A stretch of DNA of 64,000 bases from Flavobacterium sp. 9R. Its GTDB lineage: Bacteria; Bacteroidota; Bacteroidia; Flavobacteriales; Flavobacteriaceae. The stretch's first letter is position 1, and every line of letters starts with the position of its first letter. The stretch covers positions 2,540,617 to 2,604,616 of the forward strand of contig NZ_LR733413.1 of assembly GCF_902506345.1 (NCBI RefSeq), written 5' to 3'. Below, one piece after another: positions 8,582 to 17,731 of the stretch. A program made the translations under genes and the position numbers. The notes beneath the pieces were generated by a model, which saw only the letters and a list, made by a program, of their open reading frames with translations, did not search any database and had not been told where the DNA came from.

Positions 8582-9445
8582 TTAACGAGATTTAAAGTAA
8601 CTTAATAATTTGGTCACATAACTTTCATCGACTCTTGTATTAACTACTCCTGAGCCTGACTTACGAAAAGATTCTTTGAAATAATTTACTTTATCTTGAT
8701 AATGTTTTTCATAATTCATTCGAACTGTTTTTGAACCAGTATTTATCAATTGAGTTCGTCCTGTTTCGGCATCGAGCATCGTCACCATTCCTAAATTGGG
8801 CATTTTTTCTTCGCGAATATCGTACACTCGTATTCCAGTAATATCGTGCTTTTTGGAAGCAATCTTCAGGGTTTGCTCGTAGTTTTCACACATAAAATCA
8901 GAAATCATAAACACAATCGCTTTCTTTTTTTGAGTGCTTGATAGAAATTTCAAGGCTTGAGCAATATCCGTTTTATGGCTTTTAGGCTCAAATTCGATTA
9001 GTTCACGTATCAGACGCAAAACGTGAGAACGTCCTTTTTTGGGTGGAATGTACAATTCTATTTCGTCAGAAAACAAAATCAAACCTATTTTGTCATTGTT
9101 TTGAGTGGCTGAAAAAGCCATAGTAGCGGCAATTTCAATGACAATTTCTTTCTTGAACTGACTTGTAGAGCCAAAATTTTCAGAACCCGAAATATCGACC
9201 ATTAACATCATCGTCAATTCGCGTTCTTCTTCAAAAACTTTTACGTGGGCTTCGTTGTAACGGGCAGTTACATTCCAATCGATAGCGCGAATATCGTCAC
9301 CATATTGGTATTGACGCACTTCGCTAAACGTCATTCCGCGGCCTTTGAAAGAGGTATGATACTCACCAGAGAAGATATGATCACTCAATCGTCTGGTTTT
9401 GATTTCTATTTTTCGTACTTTTTTTAAAAGCTCTTTTGTATCCAT
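8582..9445 (-). CDS. DUF58 domain protein of the MoxR/Bat locus
   Basis: A 287-residue soluble protein with the DUF58 signature (GRGMTFSEVRQYQYGDDIR then IDWNVTARYNEAHVKVFEEE) followed by a VWA-like fold with DISGS metal motif and ISDFM. DUF58 proteins almost always lie next to MoxR ATPases and VWA proteins and are thought to act with them in assembling or activating protein complexes. Here it is second in the operon, 74 bp after the MoxR gene and 51 bp before the BatD-like gene. Its length is normal for the family. Confidence 0.92.
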   Translation of the reverse strand: MDTKELLKKVRKIEIKTRRLSDHIFSGEYHTSFKGRGMTFSEVRQYQYGDDIRAIDWNVTARYNEAHVKVFEEERELTMMLMVDISGSENFGSTSQFKKEIVIEIAATMAFSATQNNDKIGLILFSDEIELYIPPKKGRSHVLRLIRELIEFEPKSHKTDIAQALKFLSSTQKKKAIVFMISDFMCENYEQTLKIASKKHDITGIRVYDIREEKMPNLGMVTMLDAETGRTQLINTGSKTVRMNYEKHYQDKVNYFKESFRKSGSGVVNTRVDESYVTKLLSYFKSR

Positions 9446-9450
9446 TTATT

Positions 9451-9518
9451 AAGTGATTAGTGATTAGTAATTAGTGAATAGTAAAAGCTAATTACTAATC
9501 ACTAGTTACTAGTCACTT
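9451..9518. repeat. Inverted repeat of ATTAGT/ACTAAT words between moxR and DUF58 genes
   Basis: The left arm at 9451-9481 is built from repeated GTGATTAGT/GTAATTAGT words. The right arm at 9487-9518 is its near complement. The loop is only about five bases. It is another stem placed between two cistrons of the Bat operon. Confidence 0.65.
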
Positions 9519-9519
9519 T

Positions 9520-10524
9520 TTAGGGTACTTCGATTTCGTTTACGATTTTGTTGATGATGTCTACCGAAGTTACATTTTCAGCTTCGGCTTCGTAGGTTAC
9601 ACCGATACGGTGACGCAATACATCGTGAACCACTGCGCGAACATCTTCTGGAATTACATAGCCACGACGTTTGATAAACGCATAACATTTAGCAGCATTG
9701 GCCAAATTGATACTTCCACGAGGCGAAGCTCCAAAACCAATCAAAGGTTTCAAATCGGCTAGTTTATATTTTTCAGGGTAACGCGTTGCAAAAATGATAT
9801 CCAAGATATATTTTTCTATTTTTTCGTCCATATACACTTCACGAACCGCTTCTTGAGCACGTAAAATTTGTTCGACAGAGACTACTGGATTTACTTTTTC
9901 GTAGCTTCCTTTTAAATTTTGACGAATTACATAGCGTTCGTCTTCCATTTTAGGATAGTCAATTACTGTTTTAAGCATAAAACGGTCCACTTGAGCTTCT
10001 GGCAACTGGTAGGTTCCTTCTTGCTCAATTGGGTTTTGTGTGGCTAATACCAAAAAGGGTTTGTCTAATTTGAAGGTAGTATCACCAATGGTTACTTGCT
10101 TTTCCTGCATCGCTTCTAGCAAAGCTGATTGTACTTTTGCAGGTGCACGGTTAATCTCATCGGCAAGCACAAAATTGGCAAAAATGGGTCCTTTTTTAAT
10201 AGAGAATTCATTTTGCTTGATGTTATAAATCATTGTTCCAATAACATCGGCAGGCAATAAATCTGGGGTAAATTGAATTCTGCTAAAAGAACCTTGAACG
10301 GCTTGTGATAGGGTATTGATGGCTAATGTTTTGGCTAATCCTGGCACTCCTTCTAACAGAATGTGTCCTTGACCTAAAAGCCCGATTAGCAATCGCTCTA
10401 CCATATGTTTTTGTCCCACAATAACTTTGTTCATTTCCATTGTAAGCAAATCTATAAAAGCACTCTCCCTTTCTATTTTCTCATTGATTGCTCTAATGTC
10501 TAAAGTTGTTGTATTTTCTTCCAT
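9520..10524 (-). CDS. MoxR family AAA+ ATPase, first gene of the Bat operon
   Basis: A 334-residue AAA+ ATPase. Walker A (GVPGLAKTL, about residue 59), Walker B (NFVLADEINRAPAKVQSALL), sensor 1 (VLATQNPIEQEGTYQLPEAQVDRF) and the C-terminal lid with GASPRGSINL are all intact and typical of MoxR. These ATPases act as chaperones with VWA-domain partners; the DUF58, BatA and BatB genes downstream are the obvious partners. The spacer of 211 bp to the divergent aldo/keto reductase should hold the operon promoter. A minus-strand TAACTTTG box at 10702-10709 is a candidate, giving a leader of about 180 nt. Confidence 0.93.
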   Translation of the reverse strand: MEENTTTLDIRAINEKIERESAFIDLLTMEMNKVIVGQKHMVERLLIGLLGQGHILLEGVPGLAKTLAINTLSQAVQGSFSRIQFTPDLLPADVIGTMIYNIKQNEFSIKKGPIFANFVLADEINRAPAKVQSALLEAMQEKQVTIGDTTFKLDKPFLVLATQNPIEQEGTYQLPEAQVDRFMLKTVIDYPKMEDERYVIRQNLKGSYEKVNPVVSVEQILRAQEAVREVYMDEKIEKYILDIIFATRYPEKYKLADLKPLIGFGASPRGSINLANAAKCYAFIKRRGYVIPEDVRAVVHDVLRHRIGVTYEAEAENVTSVDIINKIVNEIEVP

Positions 10525-10735
10525 TGTTTAGTTTTTATTCTCTTTGATATTTGTCCCTTGTTTTGATGGTGCAAATTGAATTTTTTTTTAGACGTTTGGT
10601 GTTAAAAAATGGTTAAAAGTTCGGAAGATTCCCGAATTTTAAGTAAGAATTATGATACTATCTATTAAATTTTAAGAACTTTGAAAAAATTACTTTATTT
10701 CCAAAGTTAAATTACAATTTAATCACATTTTAAGC

Positions 10736-11608
10736 ATGACTAAATCTTCATTATCCCCTATTATTGCTGGTGCGATGAATTGGGGCGTTTGGGACAAAAA
10801 TCTCAAAACAAAAGAGATGGAAAATCTCATCCACATCTGTTTTGAAAACAAAATAACCACTTTTGACCACGCCGATATTTATGGCAGTTATACCACTGAA
10901 GCTCAGTTTGGAAAAGCACTTTCGAATTCAAAAATTAAAAGAGAGCAAATTCAATTGATTTCGAAATGTGGCATTCAAATGCTGGCTGAAAAAAGAAACA
11001 ACACCATTAAGCATTACGATTATTCGAAAGACTACATTATTTGGTCTGTAGAAAATTCTTTGAAAAACCTAAAGACAGACTACCTTGATGTCCTTTTATT
11101 GCACCGACCAAGTCCGTTGATGCAAGCCGACGAAATTGCTGAAGCGGTTGAAAAGTTAAAATCCGAAGGAAAAATTATTGATTTTGGAGTGTCGAATTTT
11201 ACCAGTTCACAAACGGAATTGATTCGACAAAAAACTCCGATTTCGTTTAACCAAATTCAATTTTCGGCTACGGATTATCAGCCGATGCTTGACGGCAGCT
11301 TGGATTATATGCAATTGCACCAAATTCGTCCGTTGTCTTGGAATCCGCTAGGAAGTGTTTTTCGTCAAGAAAATATGCAAACTTTCCGCTTGCGTAAATT
11401 ATTGGCGACGCTGGTTTCTAAATATGAAATTGGTGCCGATACGATTTTATTGGCTTGGATTTTAAAACACCCTGCTCATATTGTTCCAATTGCTGGAACG
11501 GTAAATGTGGCGCGTATTCAGTCGTTGATGAAAGCTACTGAATTACAATTGTCGCAAGAAGATTGGTTTGCGATTTGGACAGAAAGTATGGGTAACGAAG
11601 TACCTTAG
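10736..11608 (+). CDS. Aldo/keto reductase
   Basis: A 290-residue NADPH-dependent oxidoreductase of the aldo/keto reductase family. The catalytic tetrad is visible: Asp and Tyr in DHADIYGSY, Lys in ISKCGIQ and His in LLHRPSP. The later GVSNF and FNQIQFS motifs are typical of the YdhF branch. It should reduce carbonyl compounds, but the substrate cannot be read from the sequence. It is a single gene divergent from the Bat operon and followed by a REP-like element. Confidence 0.92.
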   Translation: MTKSSLSPIIAGAMNWGVWDKNLKTKEMENLIHICFENKITTFDHADIYGSYTTEAQFGKALSNSKIKREQIQLISKCGIQMLAEKRNNTIKHYDYSKDYIIWSVENSLKNLKTDYLDVLLLHRPSPLMQADEIAEAVEKLKSEGKIIDFGVSNFTSSQTELIRQKTPISFNQIQFSATDYQPMLDGSLDYMQLHQIRPLSWNPLGSVFRQENMQTFRLRKLLATLVSKYEIGADTILLAWILKHPAHIVPIAGTVNVARIQSLMKATELQLSQEDWFAIWTESMGNEVP

Positions 11609-11649
11609 TGGTAGTATAAATGATACCAAAAAGGTAATTTGTTGCCTTT

Positions 11650-11753
11650 TAACCCCGATAGGAGCGGCATCCTTTTTTTATAAACCTGACAGGTGTTAAA
11701 AACCTGTCAGGTTTATAAAAAAAGATATAGCGGATAGCGGGACTTTGTCTCCT
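11650..11753. repeat. REP-like intergenic element, copy 1
   Basis: The left block (CCCCGATAGGAGCGGCATCC) and right block (AAAGATATAGCGGATAGCGG) enclose a perfect hairpin (11680-11695 and 11702-11717) with core AACCTGACAGGT. The same outer blocks, with different central hairpins, recur at 21459, 30046, 38573, 45017 and, diverged, 46487. The hairpin could also terminate the reductase transcript. Confidence 0.75.
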
Positions 11754-11811
11754 GATAATTCCCTTTGTTACTGTTCCTAAAAATTCTTAAACTCTTATCA
11801 ACTTATATTTT

Positions 11812-12564
11812 ATGATAAAAACTGCCTTAATCACTGGTGCTACCAGCGGTATCGGAAAAGCAACCGCCATACTACTGGCTCAAAACAACTTTAAAATTGT
11901 GCTTTGTGGCCGAAGAAAAGACCGATTGGAAGCCTTGGAAAAAGAATTGAGCGCCTTTACTGCTGTTCAGCATTTGTGTTTTGATGTTCGCGATAAAAAA
12001 GCGGTTTTTGAAAGCATTGGGTCTTTACCCGAAGCCTTTGCGGATATTGACATTTTGGTAAATAACGCTGGAAATGCCCACGGTCTTGACTCCATCCAAA
12101 ATGGGGATATGGACGATTGGGACGCTATGATAGATATCAACGTCAAAGGATTGCTGTATGTTTCTAAAGCGATTATTCCAAAAATGATTGCTAAAGAATC
12201 TGGACATATCATTAACATTGGTTCGATTGCGGGAAAGGAAGTGTACCCGAATGGCAATGTGTATTGTGCTTCAAAATATGCGGTAGATGCGCTCAATCAG
12301 AGTATGCGAATCGATTTGAATCCTTACGGAATTCGTGTTGGGGGCATTCATCCCGGAATGGTAGAAACGGAGTTTAGCGAAGTCCGTTTTAAAGGCGATA
12401 CCGAACGCGCTGCTACTGTTTACAAAGGATTAACGCCTTTGCGACCGGAAGATATTGCGGATATTATTCACTTTGTGGTGACACGACCTTATCACGTCAA
12501 TATCGCAGACTTGATTGTGTATCCAACGGCTCAGGCTTCGCCAACTATTGTAAAAAGGAATTAA
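11812..12564 (+). CDS. SDR family NAD(P)-dependent oxidoreductase (YdfG-like)
   Basis: A 250-residue classical short-chain dehydrogenase. The nucleotide motif TGATSGIG, the NNAGNAHG motif, the catalytic Ser in INIGSIAG and the YCASK active-site Tyr/Lys are all present. CGRRKDRLEAL after strand two (two Arg) suggests NADP preference. The overall pattern resembles YdfG, an L-allo-threonine or 3-hydroxy acid dehydrogenase, although substrate is inference. It starts about 60 bp after the REP-like element and has its own upstream space. Confidence 0.9.
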   Translation: MIKTALITGATSGIGKATAILLAQNNFKIVLCGRRKDRLEALEKELSAFTAVQHLCFDVRDKKAVFESIGSLPEAFADIDILVNNAGNAHGLDSIQNGDMDDWDAMIDINVKGLLYVSKAIIPKMIAKESGHIINIGSIAGKEVYPNGNVYCASKYAVDALNQSMRIDLNPYGIRVGGIHPGMVETEFSEVRFKGDTERAATVYKGLTPLRPEDIADIIHFVVTRPYHVNIADLIVYPTAQASPTIVKRN

Positions 12565-12573
12565 CCTTTTATC

Positions 12574-12714
12574 ACCACATAGAAACATAGAATTCATAGT
12601 TTTTAAAAGTATGCAATAGACGTTTTACTTTTCACATAGCCATTCTATGTGTAAAATAGTGCTATTTCTATTTTATGCTTCTTCAAATTAACTTAACCTA
12701 TGATTCTAAGTGGT
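12574..12714. repeat. 141-bp MITE-like repeat, copy 1
   Basis: It starts with ACCACATAGAAACATAG and ends with a near-complementary CCTATGATTCTAAGTGGT. An internal CACATAG/CTATGTG hairpin lies near the middle. Copy 2 at 48648-48788 has exactly the same length and clearly similar sequence throughout. It carries no coding capacity. Confidence 0.8.
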
Positions 12715-12854
12715 TACATTTTTGTTTTATTCGAAATAAGAGCTATTCAACCTTTTATTACATTCAAAAAAAGCTAGATAGTTCTTTTTCTTTACTATAC
12801 CATCAAAAAAGTGTACTTTTAGAGACCCAAAGTCCATAAAAGACAACCTTAGTT

Positions 12855-14006
12855 ATGATTAATAAACGCTTGCTTATTAAGAACCTATTGGCTCATAATG
12901 ATGAGAGCAGTTTTTATGACAAAAAGCGACAATTGAATTTGCATTCTAGGGAAGGGAAAGCGAAATTTTTGAAACACATTTGCGCCTTATCCAATTCCAA
13001 TCCTACCAACAATTCATATATAGTCGTCGGCGTTGAAGACCAAGACAATGCCATTGTAGGCGATGATTTTTTTGATGATAGTCGGATTCAGAATTTAGTC
13101 AATGCCTTTCTCGAAAATCCGCCTCAGATTCAGTATGAAAATGTGCCTTTCCCCAATCTGCCCAAAGATAAAGTGGTAGGTCTTGTCACTATTAAACCCA
13201 ATCCGAAAACCTCTTTTTTCAAAAAAGGAATTCATACCATACTTGCTAATAGTGTTTTTATTCGAAGAGGCAGTAATACGCTCCCGATAGAAGGCGAAAT
13301 AGAACGCAATCATCAAAACACCGAAACAGTTATTGGAATCGAAAATAATTCGCGTAACAGCATTGCGTATACATTAGACGGTGTGATTGATTTTATGAAT
13401 TTTCGTCATAAAGATATGTCGCCGAAATACAAAGTCTTCAAAGAGTTGTTCGTGATTTGCTGGGCGGGAATAGCTAAACATTACAAAGGAAAAACGTATT
13501 TGTCTAGAGTAGATATTGCCCTTATCAACGAACAAATTAAGCTGTTTTACTCTGCTCAAGACGTGGTAGAAATTACTTTTGATGAGGATACCTTTACGAT
13601 TATTGAATATGTGCCTTTGGGATTGAATGACAAAACCAGTTATTATCCTTTGGAAAAACAAACCTTGCGTTTTCACGATAATGGCTATTACAAAATCGAC
13701 AGGGATTTTCTGTTTGAACCTCCCGAATTCAATACCAAAATGTTGTACCACATTTATAATGCAAACGGCGCTTTGCTCAACAAACTCGAAAAAGGACAAC
13801 AACTTAACGATAGAGAGTTAAAAGACCTAGAAAACTTACCTTCAACCTTGATGATTTGCTACCTCAACGGATTTGACGATGCCAAACAAAAATTAATTGA
13901 TGCCAAAACTTTTCTTAAACCATTCCCTCAAGTGTATTTGTCTTTCAAAGAAGCCTTGAGGATTTTGAGAAAAATGAAATATGATGGGCAGTCGGCGGCT
14001 AATTAA
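12855..14006 (+). CDS. ATP-binding/AlbA_2 (Schlafen-type) domain protein
   Basis: A 383-residue protein. Residues 25-145 resemble the AlbA_2/Schlafen nucleic-acid-binding domain: an N-terminal helix pair (EGKAKFLKHICALSNSN), the strand YIVVGVEDQ and the end FIRRGSNT. The remaining 240 residues are helical and beta mixed with no motif I know. Relatives are often annotated as ATP-binding or RNA-binding proteins; some occur in defence loci, others are solitary. Nothing next to it suggests a defence island: a MITE-like repeat lies upstream and the accessory cassette downstream. Confidence 0.7.
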   Translation: MINKRLLIKNLLAHNDESSFYDKKRQLNLHSREGKAKFLKHICALSNSNPTNNSYIVVGVEDQDNAIVGDDFFDDSRIQNLVNAFLENPPQIQYENVPFPNLPKDKVVGLVTIKPNPKTSFFKKGIHTILANSVFIRRGSNTLPIEGEIERNHQNTETVIGIENNSRNSIAYTLDGVIDFMNFRHKDMSPKYKVFKELFVICWAGIAKHYKGKTYLSRVDIALINEQIKLFYSAQDVVEITFDEDTFTIIEYVPLGLNDKTSYYPLEKQTLRFHDNGYYKIDRDFLFEPPEFNTKMLYHIYNANGALLNKLEKGQQLNDRELKDLENLPSTLMICYLNGFDDAKQKLIDAKTFLKPFPQVYLSFKEALRILRKMKYDGQSAAN

Positions 14007-14097
14007 AGGTATTTTTTTATCTAACAAAATCAATTATTAAAATAAAGATTTATTTTACAAAATTATTATATGTATTTGATTAATAAATTTTTATGAT

Positions 14098-15582
14098 ATG
14101 AGTTTGATTTTAAGAACAAATAAAGTAAAGAAGACAATTTTGTTTTCTTCTTTGAATTTATTTTTAGTTATGATCCTCTTTTCTTGTACCAATGATGATC
14201 TTGAAATCAAGAATTCTTCTTCGGTTATAAACCAACTAAAAAAAGAATTAAAATTAGATGATTTTTCACAGAAAAACTTTGCTAAAAACATTGTGGTTAA
14301 TTGGGAAACTATTACAACTCTTGAAAAAGAGCAATTAACCATATATGAAGTTCAAATTTCAGAAAAAAATCAAACTACCATTGAATCAAATATATTTCAG
14401 GCGCCATTAAAATATGGATTGATTGCTATTAAAAAAGGGGAGCTTATGCATTCCTATCTTATTGAAGCGTATTCTAGTGTGAATCATTCATTATATACCA
14501 ATAAAATAGACGATTTAGCACAATTTACAGGTACACTTAGTGTGTATGAGTTAAGCGGAAAATTAATAGGACAATTGGTGGTCTTTAACGGGAAAAGCAC
14601 AAATACATCTAAAAACAATAAGCTCACACTCCTTGATGAAACTATAAACTCGTTCTACATTTCAAAAAACACCACAAGTAAAGTACCTTCATGCAACATG
14701 ACACAGTTTGTGCAAATCATTAATGTACATGAAACCCGTCATTATGTACCCACTATTATTGTGGGCACCTACACCAATTGGGGATACACTTATTCTACAT
14801 ATACCACCACCATTACAGGAACCTATATGAGTGTGCCGTATCCGTGCGGAACCGATGCAGATTTTCACCACGTACCCTATCGAGTGACTACTTATGAAGA
14901 TGTGTATGTTGATCCTTGTGCTCAAATTAAAAATGTTATGAACTATAACCCGAATGATGCAAATAGTCTAAAAGCTAGTCTAAATTGGTTAAAAAGCAAA
15001 GTTAATGCTTCAGTTAACAACAAAGAATGTGGTATAGAAGTAAAAAAGATGATGAATCCTGACGAAAGTTATAGATATGAATTTGCTCAGGTTTTATCTG
15101 AGGATGAATTTTCAGTATCTTTATCAACAGGTTCAAGTTATGTTGGAGCTTCTCATTCACATCCAACAAATGGAGAAGCGATGTTTTCTTTCCAAGATGT
15201 CCGCTTTTTGCTTTCGCTTTATGATGGAGCGAGTTCAACAAGAAAGGGCGAAGTATTTAATTCTGTTGTTTGCAAAGATAAAGCAGGAAACATCAATACC
15301 TATATACTAAAAATAGACAACATAGACGCCTTAAGAGCTCAAATCGATGCAGTATGGAATGACCCAAATTATGTTATATTTCAAGAGGAAGAGGCAAGAA
15401 TCAAAGCAATTCACAAAGATCAAGCAAAACTCTATGCCAAAAGTAACGGACAATTAGAAAAAAGTTTTCTAGAGCAATTTGCTGCCTTTGGCATCTCGAT
15501 TTATAAAGCCGATGCCACACTTAGCGGCTTTAATAAGCTGGTATTAAATAACTCAACCGTAACCTCAATTTCTTGTAACTAA
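14098..15582 (+). CDS. Lipoprotein with a C-terminal JAMM/MPN+-type metalloprotease signature
   Basis: A 494-residue protein with a lipobox ending at Cys30 (MILFSC followed by TNDD, which suits outer-membrane or surface lipoproteins). A first domain of about 150 residues is followed by a Thr/Tyr/Cys-rich middle. The C-terminal part begins at DPCAQIKN (about 278). It carries H353-S-H355-P, eight residues, then S364-x-x-D367, which fits the zinc-binding JAMM pattern HxHx(7-10)SxxD; a Glu upstream (for example in GIEVKKM or YRYEFAQ) could complete the site. JAMM/JAB domains are deubiquitinase-like proteases that also occur in bacterial polymorphic toxin systems. The gene is followed 9 bp later by a small secreted DUF6705-like protein, so the two are probably cotranscribed. 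Its substrate is unknown. Confidence 0.65.
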   Translation: MSLILRTNKVKKTILFSSLNLFLVMILFSCTNDDLEIKNSSSVINQLKKELKLDDFSQKNFAKNIVVNWETITTLEKEQLTIYEVQISEKNQTTIESNIFQAPLKYGLIAIKKGELMHSYLIEAYSSVNHSLYTNKIDDLAQFTGTLSVYELSGKLIGQLVVFNGKSTNTSKNNKLTLLDETINSFYISKNTTSKVPSCNMTQFVQIINVHETRHYVPTIIVGTYTNWGYTYSTYTTTITGTYMSVPYPCGTDADFHHVPYRVTTYEDVYVDPCAQIKNVMNYNPNDANSLKASLNWLKSKVNASVNNKECGIEVKKMMNPDESYRYEFAQVLSEDEFSVSLSTGSSYVGASHSHPTNGEAMFSFQDVRFLLSLYDGASSTRKGEVFNSVVCKDKAGNINTYILKIDNIDALRAQIDAVWNDPNYVIFQEEEARIKAIHKDQAKLYAKSNGQLEKSFLEQFAAFGISIYKADATLSGFNKLVLNNSTVTSISCN

Positions 15583-15591
15583 AAAAACATT

Positions 15592-16191
15592 ATGAAAAAA
15601 TATTTAAATTTTATAGTATTTATAATTCTAGGTACTGCTTGTAAAGCCCAAAGTCCTGTTTATGATATTTCAGAACCAAAAAGAGGTAAGCCTCAAGGAG
15701 CTTACTACAAGGATATCAATGGCGTACTCGATGGGTACGACGGCACTTATTTATATGCCAATGGCAACACTTCTTTCAAGCTCCTCTTAAAGAAAAAAGT
15801 AAAATCCTATGGATATTATTATGAGGACCTTGTTGTGGGGGAATTCCAGTACATCTTAGAAGGGGTAGAAATAGGAAACACATTAGCTAATATGGCTATC
15901 AACTATACAGATGAAGCCGTGAATCATATTATAACAGGAAACACCATTATAATAGGAACTGAATTGGGTTGCCCGGATTGCTCTCCAACAGAGAAAAGAC
16001 TAAGGCTTGGTTTTGTTGACAACAAATCGCCCAACATCGCAGATATGGATGTAAGAAAAACAACCGTAAATGGTGTAGCAGCTATTAAAGTAAAGATTTG
16101 GTGGGACGGGTTTATCACTCGCAAAGAAGGTGATCCTGCTCCTGGTCCCGCAAGTATAAGAATTGGAGAATACCTTATGATAAAGCAATAG
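15592..16191 (+). CDS. DUF6705-like secreted protein, copy A
   Basis: A 199-residue protein with a signal peptide ending CKAQ (about residue 20). The mature protein is beta-rich with YDGTYLYANGNTSFKLLLKK and a Cys pair GCPDCSPTEKR. I believe it belongs to the flavobacterial family DUF6705, but no function is known to me. It is only 9 bp after the JAMM-type lipoprotein stop, implying cotranscription. A close paralogue lies at 17732 and a broken relative at 16206. Possible roles are an inhibitor or partner of the neighbouring lipoprotein; that is inference from position alone. Confidence 0.75.
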   Translation: MKKYLNFIVFIILGTACKAQSPVYDISEPKRGKPQGAYYKDINGVLDGYDGTYLYANGNTSFKLLLKKKVKSYGYYYEDLVVGEFQYILEGVEIGNTLANMAINYTDEAVNHIITGNTIIIGTELGCPDCSPTEKRLRLGFVDNKSPNIADMDVRKTTVNGVAAIKVKIWWDGFITRKEGDPAPGPASIRIGEYLMIKQ

Positions 16192-16205
16192 ACTGAAAAA
16201 AAATA

Positions 16206-16765
16206 ATGCTTTTTGGTTTACTTTACAGATTTGTGCTTTCTTTCAAAGCACAATCAACTGTTTCAATTGAAAAAAGATAGATTATATTATCGCTAGAAAT
16301 GGTATTCCTGAAAATATTACATATTTACAAGATACCAATAGTTTATTAAATAAATTTATAGGGACTTGGAAAGGCACTTACAGTAATAAAATCTTTGAAT
16401 TTAGTATAGTAAAAAGCACTATCAAGCCCGGAAGAATAAAAGAAGATATACTAATTATTCGTTATTTTATTACAAACACAAATGGAGTAATCATTGCGGA
16501 TACTAGAGCACTCGCAGAATCTAGTCCTTTTGTAATAAAAGGAGACTACATAGAAAGTTCTACATATGCATTAAATTATATTGGAACAGACTGTAAATGT
16601 GGACAATTAGGAACTATATTTATTGATTGGCTTAAAGACAGTAATAAAAGTAAGATGAGATTATTTCTAGAGCCAGAGCAAATAATGATTTCGTCTGAGG
16701 AGTGTCCATACGGTAAATTAGAACAAATAATTCCGCAAGAACAAATCATTTTGACTAAACAATAA
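16206..16765 (+). pseudogene. Frameshifted DUF6705-like gene
   Basis: From ATG 16206 one frame reads a degenerate signal peptide ending FKAQSTVSIEKR and stops at 16278-16280. Another frame, open from 16271 to the stop at 16763-16765, continues with DYIIARNGIPENI, GTWKGTYSNK, a Cys-x-Cys (TDCKCGQLG) and ends ILTKQ, like the family end LMIKQ. Joining the frames near 16277 gives a normal-length family member, so a two-base gain (or equivalent loss) looks responsible. The downstream frame has no early ATG. It is more diverged from copies A and B than they are from each other. A sequencing error cannot be excluded. Confidence 0.65.
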
Positions 16766-16806
16766 TTTTCTTAATTAACTATCTGCTATTTTACTAATAA
16801 CCAGTT

Positions 16807-17631
16807 ATGAAAGTGATTTTTACAATTATTTTAGTTTCTATTTTATGCATCACAAATATTTACGCACAAGAAAAACCAAAGGACACTCTCTTTTTTGCAT
16901 TGGAAAAATATTATACCATATCGCCAACAATTACACCAAATATGGCTAATTTAAGAAACCCAGATTTAATTACTGCAACAGAAGATGAATTAAAAAACAC
17001 AAACACTCTTGGATATATTTATTTTATAGGAAATGGATTTTTATACACAGGGCTAAAGCCTAAAAAAATTCTATCAATTAAAGATTTCATAGAAAACAGA
17101 AATTTTTATATGGATGGTAAATACAACAATGTAGTAGATGTATACAAGTTAAACGATTCACTATTTAGAAAATACACTATATTTTTTGTTATTGGAAAGG
17201 AGTTTATCCAACCTAGAGTAATAGAATATAAGCAATACTATACTAATATGGATAAAGAAGGTAATCGTTTACCTCATCCATTAACCAAAAAAGACACTCT
17301 CTATTTTAACTATGATGAAAAATATATAACTCCCTCAAAGCATGCTAAAAACAAATTTATTCTAAATGGTGAAAACTGTTTAGGGGGAGCTGCTTTTTCG
17401 TTTGATTTTGAATTCAAAGAGCTAAGAGAAAACTTAAAACCGCAACTAATATTAGATTTAAAAAAGTATATACACTCCTCACGATTTTATAACTTAAAAG
17501 ATGGAGGACCTGAATGTTTTTCTCTTGCATATTTTATGGACAATTATGTGTTGATTTTTGTCCAAAAAAATGATAATAAAGCATTTTTTTTTAAGGCTAA
17601 AGTAGGTGCCTATCATACAATTGACGACTAA
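16807..17631 (+). CDS. Secreted hypothetical protein, 274 aa
   Basis: A signal peptide (MKVIFTIILVSILCITNIYAQ) is followed by about 250 residues rich in Lys, Tyr, Phe and Asn, with no family I recognise. There are two Cys near 192 (NGENCLGG) and 240 (GGPECFSL), each following a Gly or acidic turn; they could pair in the periplasm or outside the cell. Base composition is more A/T-rich than in neighbouring core genes. It lies between the frameshifted DUF6705-like gene and the intact copy B, within what looks like a cassette of secreted accessory proteins. Confidence 0.7.
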   Translation: MKVIFTIILVSILCITNIYAQEKPKDTLFFALEKYYTISPTITPNMANLRNPDLITATEDELKNTNTLGYIYFIGNGFLYTGLKPKKILSIKDFIENRNFYMDGKYNNVVDVYKLNDSLFRKYTIFFVIGKEFIQPRVIEYKQYYTNMDKEGNRLPHPLTKKDTLYFNYDEKYITPSKHAKNKFILNGENCLGGAAFSFDFEFKELRENLKPQLILDLKKYIHSSRFYNLKDGGPECFSLAYFMDNYVLIFVQKNDNKAFFFKAKVGAYHTIDD

Positions 17632-17731
17632 CCTATAAAATCGATATAGAAATCAAAATTATGAAAATAACACCTTAACAACAATCTTAAACAAGCTTTT
17701 TCAAAATAATATTTAAGAGAATATTTGTTGT

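Noticed and set aside
12855..14006. AlbA_2/Schlafen-type gene as the centre of a defence system
   Set aside because: No other defence-like gene is next to it and many such proteins are solitary; position alone gives no support.
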